A DNA stretch of 64,000 bases from Chondrosia reniformis (taxonomy: Eukaryota; Porifera; Demospongiae; Chondrillida; Chondrillidae), in contig OX359197.1 of assembly GCA_947172415.1 (NCBI GenBank), positions 3,038,001-3,102,000 on the forward strand, in the 5' to 3' direction. The number at the start of each line of letters is the position of its first letter. The stretch's first letter is position 1. The position numbers and the translations under genes are program-made. Below the pieces are notes generated by a model. It was not told the origin of the DNA and made no database searches. It was given only the letters and a program-made list of their open reading frames with translations. Below, piece by piece: positions 35,216-46,770 of this stretch.

Positions 35216-35692
35216 TTAAGAACTTGGGATATGGGAGATATGGCCAGACAAAAGATGAGTGGCGATAAGGAATCTCATTGAGAGTCCCCTGTTATATTTA
35301 ACAGGGGTGCTCCTAACCACCTTCCCCGCAGTCCTCAACTCAAGCACAGTAGCCCAGTGTTTGGAGAAGAGTTCTATAGAACTCTGGATCCAACCTGGGC
35401 ACTTGATGGCTTTTAGCCCCTTCATCACCCACTTGTGAAGGACTCTGTCATATGCCTTCTCATAATTGATCCATGCCACACAAAGTGGATTGCCCATAAT
35501 TTGGGAATCTAGACAGATTGATTGATCCAGCAATAGAGAGTCCACAAAGGCCCACCTCCATTTCCTCATGGCTCGTTGAGCCATAGGCAAAAGATCATTA
35601 GTGTAGGTGTAAGTGAGTAGTTCTGATGCAATGTATGCTGTGACAGCCTTGAACATTGTGTTGAGACATGCAATAGGGTGGTAGGTGGCCAC
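35216..35692 (-). pseudogene. LINE copy 4: reverse transcriptase palm
   Basis: 158 codons from IACLNTMFKAVTAYIASELL (fingers, template grip) through motif A AWINYEKAYDRVLHKWV to the start of motif B (KYNRGL). In other copies motif A is WIDY; here the metal-binding Asp is Asn, which would abolish polymerisation. The following YMDD box lies in the next segment (34,939-35,169). Confidence 0.8.
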
Positions 35693-36107
35693 ACTTTTCT
35701 GGTCACCTTTTGGGGATGAGTTGAGTGCGACCCCTTGTAAGCCAGTCTGTGACTGACAGATCTCCGCTCACCACCCTCCGTAGTACATCCGCCAAGGCAG
35801 ACTGAGCGGAGAAAAGTGCTATACACCAAAATGTGTGGATGCCATCCGTCCCAGGGGCTGACCAGCTTTTTGCCTTTTTCAAGGCTTTCCACAGTTTGGT
35901 CTCATAAAATGCTATCGGGACCTTCAGAGGAGGTTCTACCCACCCTCGTTTTAGTTTCCTTTAGCCATTCTTTCACCCCTGGGTCATCTTTGTTGACCTT
36001 ACCAACAGTACCCACAATCTTTGTCCAAAAGTCTCTTACTACCTCAATTGAGGGAGCTTCATTGTAGGTTGGAACATTGCCATTCATCCGGAACTTCCTT
36101 AGGGTTT

Positions 36108-36860
36108 TCAAAGGTGGTTTTGTTCCTGGAATTTCCTGCATTCAGCCGATCTTCGCTCTTGTAGGGTCCAGACCCTGAATTTCTCTAGTGTCTGTGCCTG
36201 AGCTCTGATCAGCACATTCAGGTTTAATGAATGGAACTTCCTCCTAAGCTTTCTTCGGAGTATTTTCTGACGTTTGGTCATAGGATTATTACTCTGTTGA
36301 TGCGCTATTTCCACATCCACCCAGGCAAGCAGTCTTCTAAACCTAAGACCTTTGGCCTTCCAGTCACTTATGTGACCTCGCTCTCTCTTACTACTCTTTT
36401 GATTGTCTGATTTCTTTCCCTGGTTGCATGGCTGCGATTTGTAGGTTGTTTTTCCCTTCACAGCTAGAGCAACAGAGTAGACCAGGCAGTTCATGTGCCA
36501 GGCTGACCAAGGGCCTTCCTGCCACTCCTTCTCAACCCAATCATTGGCCTCCTCCTGAAGTAGTGTCGTATCAACATGGTTGAACCGCACCACCCCACAG
36601 GGTTTTCTATCAGCGAAATCTCCAGGTTTCTTTGGGAGACAGACATCTTTTGCTTTGCCTAAAAGTTGCATCAGATGATCATTGCCACTTATCCTGGGAC
36701 TGGGATGATCATGTGTGGGAGTTTCAACAGGGCCTCTAAACAGCTCGCCATTTTGTCCAGTCCCAGCCTGAACTTGGTCAGGCTCTTTTTGTCCCTGGGC
36801 TCTTACACCTCCCTCCCCAGTGCCAGTTAGGGTGGCTACACTACGAGAGTCAGGTTCCAC
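36108..36860 (-). pseudogene. LINE copy 4: N-terminal hydrophilic/basic region
   Basis: 250 codons, the longest open stretch of this region in any copy: EPDSRSVATLTGTG, a Gln/Glu/Gly-rich part, HVDTTLLQEEANDWVEKEWQ, a Lys/Ser-rich part (GKKSDNQKSSKRER) and the basic LRFRRLLAWVDVEIAHQQSN with RRKLRRKFHSLNLNVLIRA. No known fold recognised. It precedes the RT fingers and may bind nucleic acid (inference from charge). Confidence 0.65.
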
Positions 36861-37646
36861 AAGGTTTAGTCTTGAGAGACCTTGACCTCTTTGGATTCTG
36901 CTAACTCTTGTAGTTAGTGCTACCTTTGTGGTTTAATGATCTGGCATTTTAGCATTCCAAGCCTGGTACAACGGCTCGGCATACCCCTTTTCCATGGGCT
37001 TACTTTCTTGGGAGATCTCCATGAGGATATTATCCCTCTGAGAGTTCCAGATCACCCCTTGGATCCTTCTCCTTCTAGAGGCACCTTGCGGTGCATCATT
37101 AACCAAATCTAAATCTCATCTACCAGTCACTTGCAGTACTCCGACTCCTACCAAGTTCCTATTGGCTTGGAAGGCAAGGCTTCGACCGGTCTGAGGGAAA
37201 TGTGGGTATTTGCTCAGCCATTCCCGCTCTAAACACTTCTGATAGCCACCTCTTTTGGGTTCAGATCGCTCATAGCAATCAATTAGTGCAATTACCTTTC
37301 CTCGGTCCAGATGGCTGGTTGGCCCATCATGGGGACCGAAGAAAGGCTATTACATTCAGGTACATCTACCTGTGAGGCACCAGTGGAATCACCAATTCTG
37401 GTTGACCCAGGGGTTTCTTCACCACTGGTGCACCTAGGCCACAGCCTGTCTTGAAAATTGTCATTCTCATGGTGCAATGTAACCCAGTGAAGCTGCCAGA
37501 CGCGGGGTTAGCCCATGCTGACAGGGAGGCTGATTTAGCCACAGGATGCCACATGAGGGGCTAAGCACCCTGCTCGGTCGGGGGGTTGAACTGGACAATA
37601 CCCTTTCTCTTGTCAGCTCGAAACCACAGCCTCCAATTCCCACGAC

Positions 37647-38548
37647 TACACATATAACTATCACATATAAATAGTATATATACCTAGTTCATACAACTAC
37701 TACATACAACTAGTACATACAACTAGAAACTAGTACATATAACTAGTACATTAAAGTAGTACTAACAACTAGTACACACACCTAGTACCTACATAGGACC
37801 TACTATAACTAGTACTAGAACCTACAACAAGTACATACAGCTAACACATACAACTAGTACTGGCAACTAGTACATACAACTGGTACATACAACTAGTACA
37901 TATAACTGGTACACGCAACTACTACATATACCCATTACATACACATACAACAAGTACATAAAAATGGTAATTACACCTAGTACATACAACTAGTACCTAC
38001 AACTAGTACATACAACTATATACTAGTACATGCAACTAGTTTATAGAACGAGTACATAATACTGGAACATACAACTTGTATAAACAACTAGTACATGGCT
38101 TCTACATTCAACTAGTATATGCAACCAACTACTACATACAATTAGTACATACACCTAGTACATAGAACTAGTGCTTTAAAGTAGTACTAACAACTAGTAC
38201 ATAGAACTAGTACCTACATTTTACCTACCATAACTAGTACTAGAACGTACAACTAGTAAATACAGCTAGCACATACAACTAGTACTGGCAACGTGTACAT
38301 ACAACTGGTACATACAACTAGTACATATACCTAGTACACACAACAACTACATATAACCAGAACATACACATATAACTAGTATATATAAATAGTACATACA
38401 CCTACTACATACAACAAGTACATACAAGTAGTTCATACAACTAGTACACACAACTAGAACATACAACTAGTACATTGAACTAAAAACTAGTACATACAAC
38501 TAGTACATACAACTAGTACTAATGGCTACTTAGTACCTAATATAACTA
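37647..38548 (-). repeat. 13-bp satellite, block 11 (inverted orientation)
   Basis: GTACATACAACTA array beginning with the 15-bp target duplication of LINE copy 4 (37,647-37,661). The longer module occurs near 37,788 and 38,210; a third, at 38,530, is split by the next element. Confidence 0.93.
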
Positions 38549-39304
38549 CAGTGGAACCTCCATAATCAGGACACCCTCGGGAACAAATCCAAGTGTCCTG
38601 ATTATGGAGGTGTCCTGATTTCAGAGGTTTGCCATTAAATGTATATTAATTACATTTATATGCAAAGATTGACAATAAAATGACAACATAATGTTAATAT
38701 GCTATTGTGTAGCTAAAACATATGCATATAGTAAACGCGAGATTCGTTCTTTTGTAAGAGGAGCTCATGCCTACCAAGAACATTGGCAGCCAAGAATTGG
38801 ACAGGTGTTAAACCTGAAGAAAGAGCCTGAAAATTGTCGGTATAAGAGCACGGTTGCGATAATAAAGGCAGACGATAGAACAGTCGGGCATATTCCATAC
38901 AATTTTGCCCCACTAAGGTACGGTCGAAATCACTGGGAAAAGGATCAATTGCGGCACTGGGTATGGAATTGTAGTCCCTTGTGTTTATAGTCCGTACGGC
39001 TACAAAAGTATATTCAATGACTTGAAGAGATACTGTCAAGACTCAGAAAAAAATCACTCTTGCCAGAATCATCTGACTGAAGCTTCCACTTATTTATATA
39101 GTCCACATTGTAGAGTATATTTTGTATAATAATAAATACATTGGGACCTATTTACGTGTCCACAATACGGTATAGAGAGGTGTCTGTATATGGGAGGGTG
39201 CCATTGTTTCGTGGTTAATGGATTTTCAATCGGGACTGCAACAATGTGTCCGCACTAGCGAGGTGTCTGCTATCAGGAGGTGTCCGTTAAGGGAGGTTCC
39301 ATTG
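38549..39304. mobile_element. pogo/Tigger-type element carrying a HIRAN-like coding fragment
   Basis: Termini CAGTGGAACCTCC and, inverted, CAATGGAACCTCC, with TA on both sides (38,547-38,548; 39,305-39,306). The left end folds on itself: CCTCCATAATCAGGACAC (38,557-38,574) is repeated inverted at about 38,595-38,612. The right end has several GAGGTGTC(C/T)G units (39,176, 39,261, 39,277), probably transposase-binding repeats. The satellite module around it reads continuously if the element and one TA are left out (CCTAATATAACTA then GTGCTAGAACC), so the insertion site is clear. 756 bp, no transposase; an unrelated coding fragment lies inside. Confidence 0.83.
38691..38990 (+). pseudogene. HIRAN-like domain fragment inside a pogo-type element
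   Basis: 99 codons. Residues 21-75 read FVRGAHAYQEHWQPRIGQVL then LKKEPENCRYKSTVAIIK and TVGHIPYN. This matches the pattern of HIRAN-like domains found in many invertebrate repeat-associated proteins (RG.HAY...W.P.IG..L...RE..N......AVA......VGH.P). The usual end of the domain is lost after HIPYNFAPL; the following residues are unrelated. HIRAN domains bind DNA ends or structures in proteins such as HLTF; here only a remnant persists. Start codon arbitrary. Confidence 0.6.
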
Positions 39305-42117
39305 TAGTGCTAGAACCTACAACTAGTACATACAACTGGCACATACAACTACTACATATAACCAGTACATACACATATAACTAATATATAAAAGTAGTAC
39401 ATACACCTAGTACATACAACTGGTACATACAAAACGTACATACAACTAGTACATACAACTAGTACATACAACTAGTACATACAACTAGTACATACAACTA
39501 ATACGTTAAAGTAGTACTAAAAACTAGTACATAAAACTAATACCTACATAATACTTACTATAAGTAGTACTGGAACCTATAACTAGTACATACAGCTAGT
39601 GCATACAACTAGTACAAGCAACTAGTACATGCAACTAGTACATGCAACTAGTACATAAAACTAGTAAACAGAACTACTACATATAACCCATATAACTAGT
39701 ACATAGAAAGAGTACATACACCTGTTACATAAAACTAGTACATATACATATACCTAGAAAATATAAATAGTACATACAACTAGTACATACAGCTAGTGCA
39801 TACAACTAGTATATATAACTAGTCAACACACATATAACTAGTACATACAATTAGTAAATACAACTACTACATACAACCAGTACGTACAACTAGTAAATCC
39901 AACTAGTACATACAACTAGTATCTAGTACATACAACTAGAACATACAACTAGTACATAGCTAGTACATACAACTAGTATATACGTACAGCTAGTACACAG
40001 ACCTTGTACACACATTAAGCACATACAACCTATACATACAGCTACTACATACAACTAGTACCTACAACTAGTAAATAGAGCTAGTTCTACTACATACAAC
40101 TAGCACATACAACTAGTACTTGCAACTAGTACATATAACTAGTACACACAACTATTACATATAACTAGTATATACAACTAGTAAATATATAAAATTAGTA
40201 CATTTAACTAGTACATACAACTGGTAAATACATACAACTAGTACATACAATTAGTACATAAAATTAATAGGTATAACTAGTTCATACAACTAGTAACTAG
40301 TACATATAACTAGTACATGCGACTAGAACATACAACTAGTACATACAACTAGTTCATAAAACTAGTATATAGACAGTACAAAGAACTAGTGCATATATCT
40401 TCTACATACAACTGGTTCATATCTAGTATATACAACTAGTACATACAATTAGTTCATACAACTAGAACATACAACCAGCAAATACAGCTAGTACATACAA
40501 GTAGTACATATAAGTAGTACACATACCTAGTACATACAAATAGTACACACTAATAGTACATTCAACTAGTAAATATAACAAGTACATACTACTAGTACAT
40601 AAAACTAGAACAAATAAATGGTACATATAACTTGTATATATAAATAGTACATACAACTAGTTCATAAAACTAGTTCATATAACTAGTACATGCAACAAGT
40701 CTCTAGTACATACAACCAGAACCTACCTAGTACCTGGTATACCTAGTACAAGAATCAACAACTGGTACATACATATAGTACATACAACTAGTACAAACAA
40801 CTAGTACATACAACTAGAAACTAGTAAATACTACTAGTTCATAGAACGATTACATAATAATAGAACATACAACTTGTATATACATCTAGTACATAGCTAA
40901 TATTTATAACTAGTATATACATACAACTATTACGTACAACTGGTACATAACTAGTACATACAAATAGTACATACAACTACTACAAACAATTAGTACATAC
41001 AACTACTACATACAATTTCTACATACAACTAGTACCTGCAACTAGTAAGTAAAACTAGGACTAGTACATAAAACTAGGGCATACAAGTAGTACATACAAT
41101 TAGTTCACACAACTAGTACATACCAAAGAGTATACACAACCAGTATATATAATTAGTACATACAACTAGTACATTCAACTAGTCCATACAACTAGGACAA
41201 ACAACTAGGACATATAACTAGTACATACAACTACTACATATAACTAGTAAATACACATATACATTGTATTTATAAATAGTTCATACAATTAGTACATACA
41301 GCTAGTGATTACAACAAGTACCTATAACTAGTACACCAACATATAACTAGTACATACACATAAAACTGGTACTTATAAAGAGTACATACATATAGTACAT
41401 ACAACTAGAAACTAGTATATACAACTTGCTTACAGAACGAGTACATAATACTAGAACATACAACTTGTATATTCAACTAGTACATAGCTACTACATTTAA
41501 TTGGAAAAACAACTAGGACATATAACTAGTACATACACCTACTGCATATAACTGGTACATACACATTTACCAAGTAATTATAAATAGTACAAACAACTAG
41601 TACATACAACTAGTTCATAAAACTAGTACATACAACTAGTACATACAGCTAGTACCTTCCTAGCACCTCGTATAACTAGGACAAGAACCTACCACTAGTA
41701 CATACAACTAATAGACACAACTAGAATATGCAACCTGTACATAGCTAGTACATACAACTACTACATATAACTAGTAAATACACATATACCTTGTAATTAT
41801 AAATAGTACAAACAACTAGTACATACAGCTAGTGCATACAACTAGTATATATAACTACTTCACAAACATATAACTACTACATATAACTGGTACTTATAAA
41901 TATTACACACACATAGTATATACAAATAGTAGATACTACTAGTACATACAACTACTACACAACTAGTACCTACAACTAGTAAATTTAACTAGAACTAGTT
42001 CATAAAACTATTGCATACAACTAGTACATGCAATTAGTACATACAACTAGTACATCCAAACAGTACACACAAATAGTACATACAACTAGTACAAACAAAT
42101 AGGACATATAACTAGTA
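39305..42117 (-). repeat. 13-bp satellite, block 12 (inverted orientation)
   Basis: GTACATACAACTA array, 2.8 kb. The longer module occurs near 39,545, 40,725 and 41,650. Runs of perfect units occur at 39,440-39,490, unusually well kept for this window. ORF-like stretches (40,462-40,656) only read the repeat. Confidence 0.94.
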
Positions 42118-43163
42118 GAATAAGTATTTCTTCTAACTGCGTCGAACTTATCTTTGTAAAGGTTCATCTTTCGAATTTTAGAGCGTCTAGAGACGCAGTT
42201 TTTTCAATTCTTCTGTCTGCCAAACGTTTCAACCCTGGGGGTCTTCTTCAGTGACTGGTGGTGGTCTTCAAGGTGTCTTCATTTATAGGCATCGTTTCCC
42301 GCCATTTTCGTTTTACCTCATCAGTAATGTCATCGGTTACGTCATTTCCGGAGGAAGGAGAGGTGAAGGGAGTATTCATAAAAAAGGGTTTCCAACCACT
42401 TCTTAGTACAAATCCTTGATCTAAGTTCATTCTCACCTGACATTGTTGGATCTTCAAGGCTTCCTTAATTCTTCTTCTGTATCAGTTCTCTTCCCTCTCC
42501 ACCACTCTGGCTTGGCTCCACTCAATTGGATGGCCGGTTTTTAGGGAGTGAACAGCTAAGCCATTGTTCACATCCCCCATCCTGATGGCACGTTTGTGCT
42601 TTGCCATCCTGACTTTTAGCGTTCTTCCAGTTTCTCCAGTGTACACTGCAGGGCAACTAAAACAGGGGATCTGGTAAATGACTCCTTTAATATCCATGGT
42701 AGGCTATGGTTGTTTAGGCCTAGAGAGGATACTCCTCAGTGATCTCTGCTTTGTGAAGATGGTTTGAATGTTCATCTTCCGGCATGTTCTGGAGATCATT
42801 TCACTGAGGCCTTTCACATATGGAATAAAAAGTTTTCGTTTACCATCTACCCTACTTCCCTGGCTCTGTTGTCTCTTCTTCATGAACTTAGATCAAGGAA
42901 TTATACTAAGAAGTGGTTGGAAACCCTTTTTTATGAATACTCCCTTCATCTCTCCTTCCTCCGGAAATGATGTAACCGATGACATCACTGATGAGGTAAT
43001 CAAAAGTGGCGGGAAAAGATGCCTATAAATGAAGACACCTTGAAGACCAACATCAGTCACTGAAGAAGACCCCAGGGTTGAAACATTTGGCAGAAAGACG
43101 AGTCCGAAAAAACTGGGTTTCTAGACTCTTCCAAAGTCGAAAGATGAACCTTTATAAAGATAG
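42118..43163 (-). mobile_element. Penelope-like element fragment B2 with ~283-bp inverted end repeats
   Basis: Left arm 42,148-42,430 and right arm 42,882-43,163 are inverted copies of one ~283-bp sequence (outer ends CTTATCTTTGTAAAGGTTCA and its inverse). The arms hold the hammerhead-like CACTGAAGAAGACC...GGGT(C/T)GAAAC motif and a TCATCGGTTACGTCATTTCC segment. Between them, on -, lies a GIY-YIG endonuclease (42,482-42,697, running into the left arm) plus a short upstream piece. Same family as the fragments at 17 and 56 kb. The RT is missing. The arrangement fits the inverted terminal-repeat configuration known for Penelope-like elements. Confidence 0.85.
42482..42697 (-). pseudogene. PLE fragment B2: GIY-YIG endonuclease
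   Basis: 71 codons with the core of a PLE-type GIY-YIG domain: GVIYQIPCFSCPAVYTGETG (the GIY-like VIY, the CXXC insert typical of PLEs, and YTGET for YIG), then RTLKVRMAKHKRAI with the conserved Arg and His, and AVHSLKTGHPIEWSQARVVE. The rest, RRIKEALKIQQCQVRMNLDQ, continues at 42,248-42,457 in a neighbouring frame. It would be the C-terminal domain of the element's RT protein. Confidence 0.82.
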
Positions 43164-43662
43164 TACATAGCTAGTACATACAACTAGTATATATATACAA
43201 CTAGTACACACAACTAGTACATACAATTAGTACATACAACTACTACATACAATTACAAAATGTAACTGGTACCTACAACTAGTAAATACAGCTAGTACTA
43301 GCCCATACAACAAGTACATAGAACGAGTACATAAAACTAGGACCTATAACTATTACTCACACCTACTACATATAACTAGTACATGGATAAATAACTAGTA
43401 CATATAAATAGAGCATCCTAATAGTATATACAACTAGTACATACAAACAGTATTTACAACTACTACACACAACTAGTCGATACAACTAATACATACAACT
43501 AGTACATACAATTAGTACATGCAACTACTAAATTCAACTACTACATACAACCAGTACCTACAACTAGTAAATATAACTATTACTAGTACATACAACTAGT
43601 ACATACAATTAGTTCGTTAAAGTAGTACTAACAGCTAGTACACAAAATTAGTTCCTACATTG
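43164..43662 (-). repeat. 13-bp satellite, block 13 (inverted orientation)
   Basis: GTACATACAACTA array between PLE fragment B2 and LINE copy 5; it ends CCTACATTG directly before the LINE 3' terminus. Confidence 0.92.
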
Positions 43663-43703
43663 TACTTTAGAAACAAAAGCCTTAACAGAGAACCTTGTTA
43701 CTT

Positions 43704-43727
43704 CTTGCCTTAGTTTACTAGGGCAAG
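43704..43727 (-). ncRNA. 3'-UTR stem-loop of LINE copy 5
   Basis: CTTGCCTTAG / CTAGGGCAAG with a 4-nt loop; one stem position is changed relative to copies 4 and 6 but can still pair as G-U in the RNA of one strand. Confidence 0.6.
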
Positions 43728-43784
43728 GAGTATCTGGTTTGGACAACCCTCAGTCAGTTATATATGTTTTTCCTTCTTTGGGTT

Positions 43785-44540
43785 TTAGCCAGAAGCCTCG
43801 GCTTTGCCTCCTTCCGGCCGTAGCAGAGAGGTGCGCATCGGTCCACAGTTGGGGGTCATAATAGGAGGGAGTACCTCCATACACCAATCCACCACTGATT
43901 TCCAGAGGTCGACAGGCAAGGACTGGGACAGGACTACGTATCGTCCAGGCTTCAATCCCTCAACAGATAGATGTCGCCTCAATATCTTCACAGCCGAACA
44001 GAGAACAGTTCTCTGCATGGCTCTCATCACTTCTACCACACATTTAGACAGCTTTGGAATTCCCCCAAGATCTTCCAGGAGCGTATCAACTGTCCCCGAA
44101 GCACCAATTATCATTGGGGCTTCCTTAATTCGGTAGCCCCTAAATTGTTTCCTCATATCAGCCGCCAACCTCTGGTTCTTTTGGAACTTCTCTTGCCATC
44201 TTCCATTAATATTGCTGTCAGTAGGAACTGACATCTCAATAATGTAGATGGACTTACATAGCCGATCCTCAACCACTAAGTCTGGCCTTCTTTCTGTCAT
44301 TTCTTCATCTGTAGGGGTGCTAGGATCCCATAAGATTTTGACAGACCTATTCTCATAGACTGGTTTTGCTTCTAGTTTGTACCAGGGCTCTTCCTGCTTG
44401 AATCCATATTCTTTCAACAATCTCCACGACACTATCAGTATTGCCCGGTCATGCCTCTCTTTGTAGAGAGAAAATCCTTTTGGCTCACACAGGTTTAGCA
44501 TGTGTTTGACTGCTTCCATACCTTGCCACATTCTCTGCAC
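43785..44540 (-). pseudogene. LINE copy 5: endonuclease domain with the longest C-terminus
   Basis: 251 codons, the best endonuclease frame in the window. Residues 12-18 are the HMLNLC half of the zinc knuckle. Residues 84-102 carry ERRPDLVVED...SIYIIE, the PD-(D/E)XK-type active-site pattern of R2-like restriction-like endonucleases (P86-D87, E91-D92, E102). Then come VPTDSNINGRWQEKFQKNQR and APMIIGASG (141-149). After GLKPGR (about 203) this frame goes on through DLWKSVVDWCMEVLPPIMT to a stop ~50 codons later, and the 3' UTR (about 120 bp) follows. The first half of the knuckle (CRECGK) is in the overlapping upstream frame (44,495-45,106). Confidence 0.82.
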
Positions 44541-45106
44541 ATTAGTAGGCTAGAATTCCTCAGAATCCTATTTCGGTAGCACCTAGTCTGCAGCACATCA
44601 TCTTGGGCTGCAAGAATCAGAGCCTCAGTTTGAGGTCTGAGTCTCCCCTCAAAAAGCCACACATAAGACTCCCTATTTGTGACTTGTCTGTTGTATGAGC
44701 CCTGGTGAAACCTTTCGGCTAGGTTTCTATTTAACCTTTTAGTCTGAGCCTCCCAGAGTTCACGTGCCACTCTCCTCCATTCTCTTACACTATTTTGTGA
44801 GGGATCTGTCTTTAGCCACATTTCCTGTTCTAGTTCTATTCCGTGGCTTCCCAGTATCAATCTGGCTTCTTTCAAGACAGTCCTCCTCTGCTTTGAGCAC
44901 TTCAGCCACTTTTGGTGTTTAACTACAACAGCTGTGAGTGGATCATTTGCAGTATGGCGGTATCTTGCCAGATTTACAACAGCCCTATCGTGATCCAAAT
45001 GAAAACTACAGAGCCCTCTACCACCTTGAGAGCGAGGCAAGTTCACTCTCTCAATGGCAGAGTTATAGTGATGACACTGGTACTTTCTCATGATATTTCT
45101 CACCAT
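44495..45106 (-). pseudogene. LINE copy 5: RT thumb, linker and start of the knuckle
   Basis: 203 codons: MVRNIMRKYQCHHYNSAIER, NLPRSQGGRGLCSFHLDHDR, HRQ-type block NRQVTNRESYVWLFEGRLRP, and NSSLLMCRECGK, after which the frame is lost in the middle of the zinc knuckle and resumes in the next open stretch. It links RT to endonuclease. Confidence 0.75.
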
Positions 45107-45448
45107 TCAGTCCAGTTTTGGAAGCTCACTTCGTGTCCACCTCAAAACCGGGTAAGAGTATCTCAATAGAGTGGCACACAACATGTTAGAGGCTTCTGCA
45201 GCATTCTTACCATTGAGGTGAGAGGGCAAAACAGCTGTCTGTGGTTCTTTTGATGTTATTTTCCATCTTGGATGACTGGAGACAGTCATTGGTTGTTACT
45301 TTGTGGAGTCTCCTCCTCAATTCATGGATCAAGCAAGCTTTGACCTTGACAGTTGTTCTCGCTCCAGGCACTTATAGGTAGTACCCTTCTCAAGACTCCT
45401 TATGGATTCTTTACTGCGTTCAGGGTTGTCTAGGCCAGCCAGAACCTT

Positions 45449-46770
45449 AACAGGTGTCATATGACTGATCTGCGTGTTTTTATGTTTTTTTTATAAACAC
45501 TTTTAAGAGCAAGTTTCGTTCTAACAAAAACGATATGCTACCTTAAATTGGTATACATCGAAGCGCTTATTTGAATGTCAACGAAGGTCTAAAATTTGAG
45601 CGATATTGAAATACCAATATCGAAGATATAACGTGTTAAAAGGGCCAATTTTAAATCTCTTAAACACTATGCCCTTAGTCTAGGAAAAAGCTAGAACTAC
45701 GTTCTATACATCATTGAAAAGGTTACAATGTATTCTAACAAAATTAAGAAGTCCGTTTTGATTCGCCCATCGGTTGAGAAGAAAATTGTGAAAAACACTT
45801 TTAATAGATTAGTAAATGCTATTTAATCTTTCATATCTTGGAAAATAAAGCTCAGACGCCAACGGACTTCTTAATTCTTACTAAATGACACTCACTGAAT
45901 CCATTGAAGCTGACTACACGACTATGAGGATCTTCTAACTTAAGGGCATAGGCAATTTTCCTTCACTTCTTCAATAGACACCATTTCTCAACATTTAAAT
46001 CATATTCATTAGAAAATAAGTTTATTCATGGGATGATTTACACATTTGAAATGCAAACGGTGAAATTTTATAGCCGGATGTTAATATTGCGCAAATCCTA
46101 ATTTGTGTAAATGGGATATTATATACATGTATACTTTATGTTGACACAAGTGATCGAGGATTGCATTAAGGTGTTATTCACACTAAGGATCGCCAATTTT
46201 CGAATTTTCGTCTACAACAGAGAAGATTATGCCCTCCAAAAAAGCCAAGAGGGAGTCGATAATCAGATGGCTCTGAAGTTCAACTGCGGCTTAGCAAGAG
46301 TTGCTGCATATGAACTATTCGTTAACGAAAGGTACATAGAAAATAAGTAGTCGACGATAGCTAGAGAAGTGAATCATGTTATAGCTACTATGGAAGGAGC
46401 CCTGAAAAACCGTTTTCACGCTTATATTAGACATTAATTGTATAATACCATACTTACGAAGTGAGACGATTAAATAAAACATTAATAAGATACGAAATGA
46501 GACAATTGCAAGACAAGGATAGGAAGCGAGATGATTATATACGACACGTTCTACGGTAAATCAATTAAGCCTGCTTTATTAAGTCTATATCCTACAACCA
46601 ATTTAACAATGGACGATTTTAAATTCCTTCCGGTGTGTAACCGATAAAACTATATAACACATTCACTCTTAACGATTGAAAACGAAAATTCTTTGTTAAT
46701 TAGTGCTTGTTATGTGTTGATCGCTATAAGGCCACCTACCTTAAGGAACAGCCATAAGGTACCAGTGTTC
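45449..46770. mobile_element. Unidentified ~1.3-kb insertion inside LINE copy 5
   Basis: Interrupts the LINE between CCAGCCAGAACCTT and CCTTTTGCATGTGAGC, which are adjacent in copies 4 and 6. Its ends show a weak inverted similarity (left AACAGGTGTCATATGACTG; right, inverted, AACACTGGTACCTTATGGCTG), which suggests a degenerate TIR element. Internally, ATTAAGAAGTCCGTT (about 45,744) is repeated inverted at about 45,868. One ORF (46,111-46,350 +, 79 codons) has no recognisable domain. AT-rich, no transposase motif seen; nature unresolved. Confidence 0.55.

Larger units (their letters stand above)
33290..37646 (-). mobile_element. RLE-type LINE, copy 4 (full length, with target duplication)
   Basis: The only copy with both ends: 5' end GTCGTGGGAATTGG (37,646 inward, shared with copy 2) and 3' end CTTTCTTTCTAAAGTA (shared with copies 3, 5, 6), 4,357 bp, bounded by a perfect 15-bp duplication TACACATATAACTAT. 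Order on -: leader; N-terminal WTEE...LIDCYERSEPKRGGYQK domain (about 37,160-37,310); hydrophilic/basic region (36,108-36,860); RT fingers (35,902-36,141); RT palm with motif A AWINYEKAYDRV (35,216-35,692), where the first catalytic Asp is Asn; YMDD (about 35,150); thumb (34,606-34,884); knuckle CRECGKAMETVKHILNMC (about 34,105-34,155); endonuclease (33,740-33,950); 3' UTR with a perfect stem-loop. Multiple frame breaks: an inactive copy that is complete in length. Confidence 0.95.

Noticed and set aside
46111-46350. 79-codon ORF as a host gene
   Set aside because: No domain, no supporting splice or start context, and it lies in an insertion inside a dead LINE.
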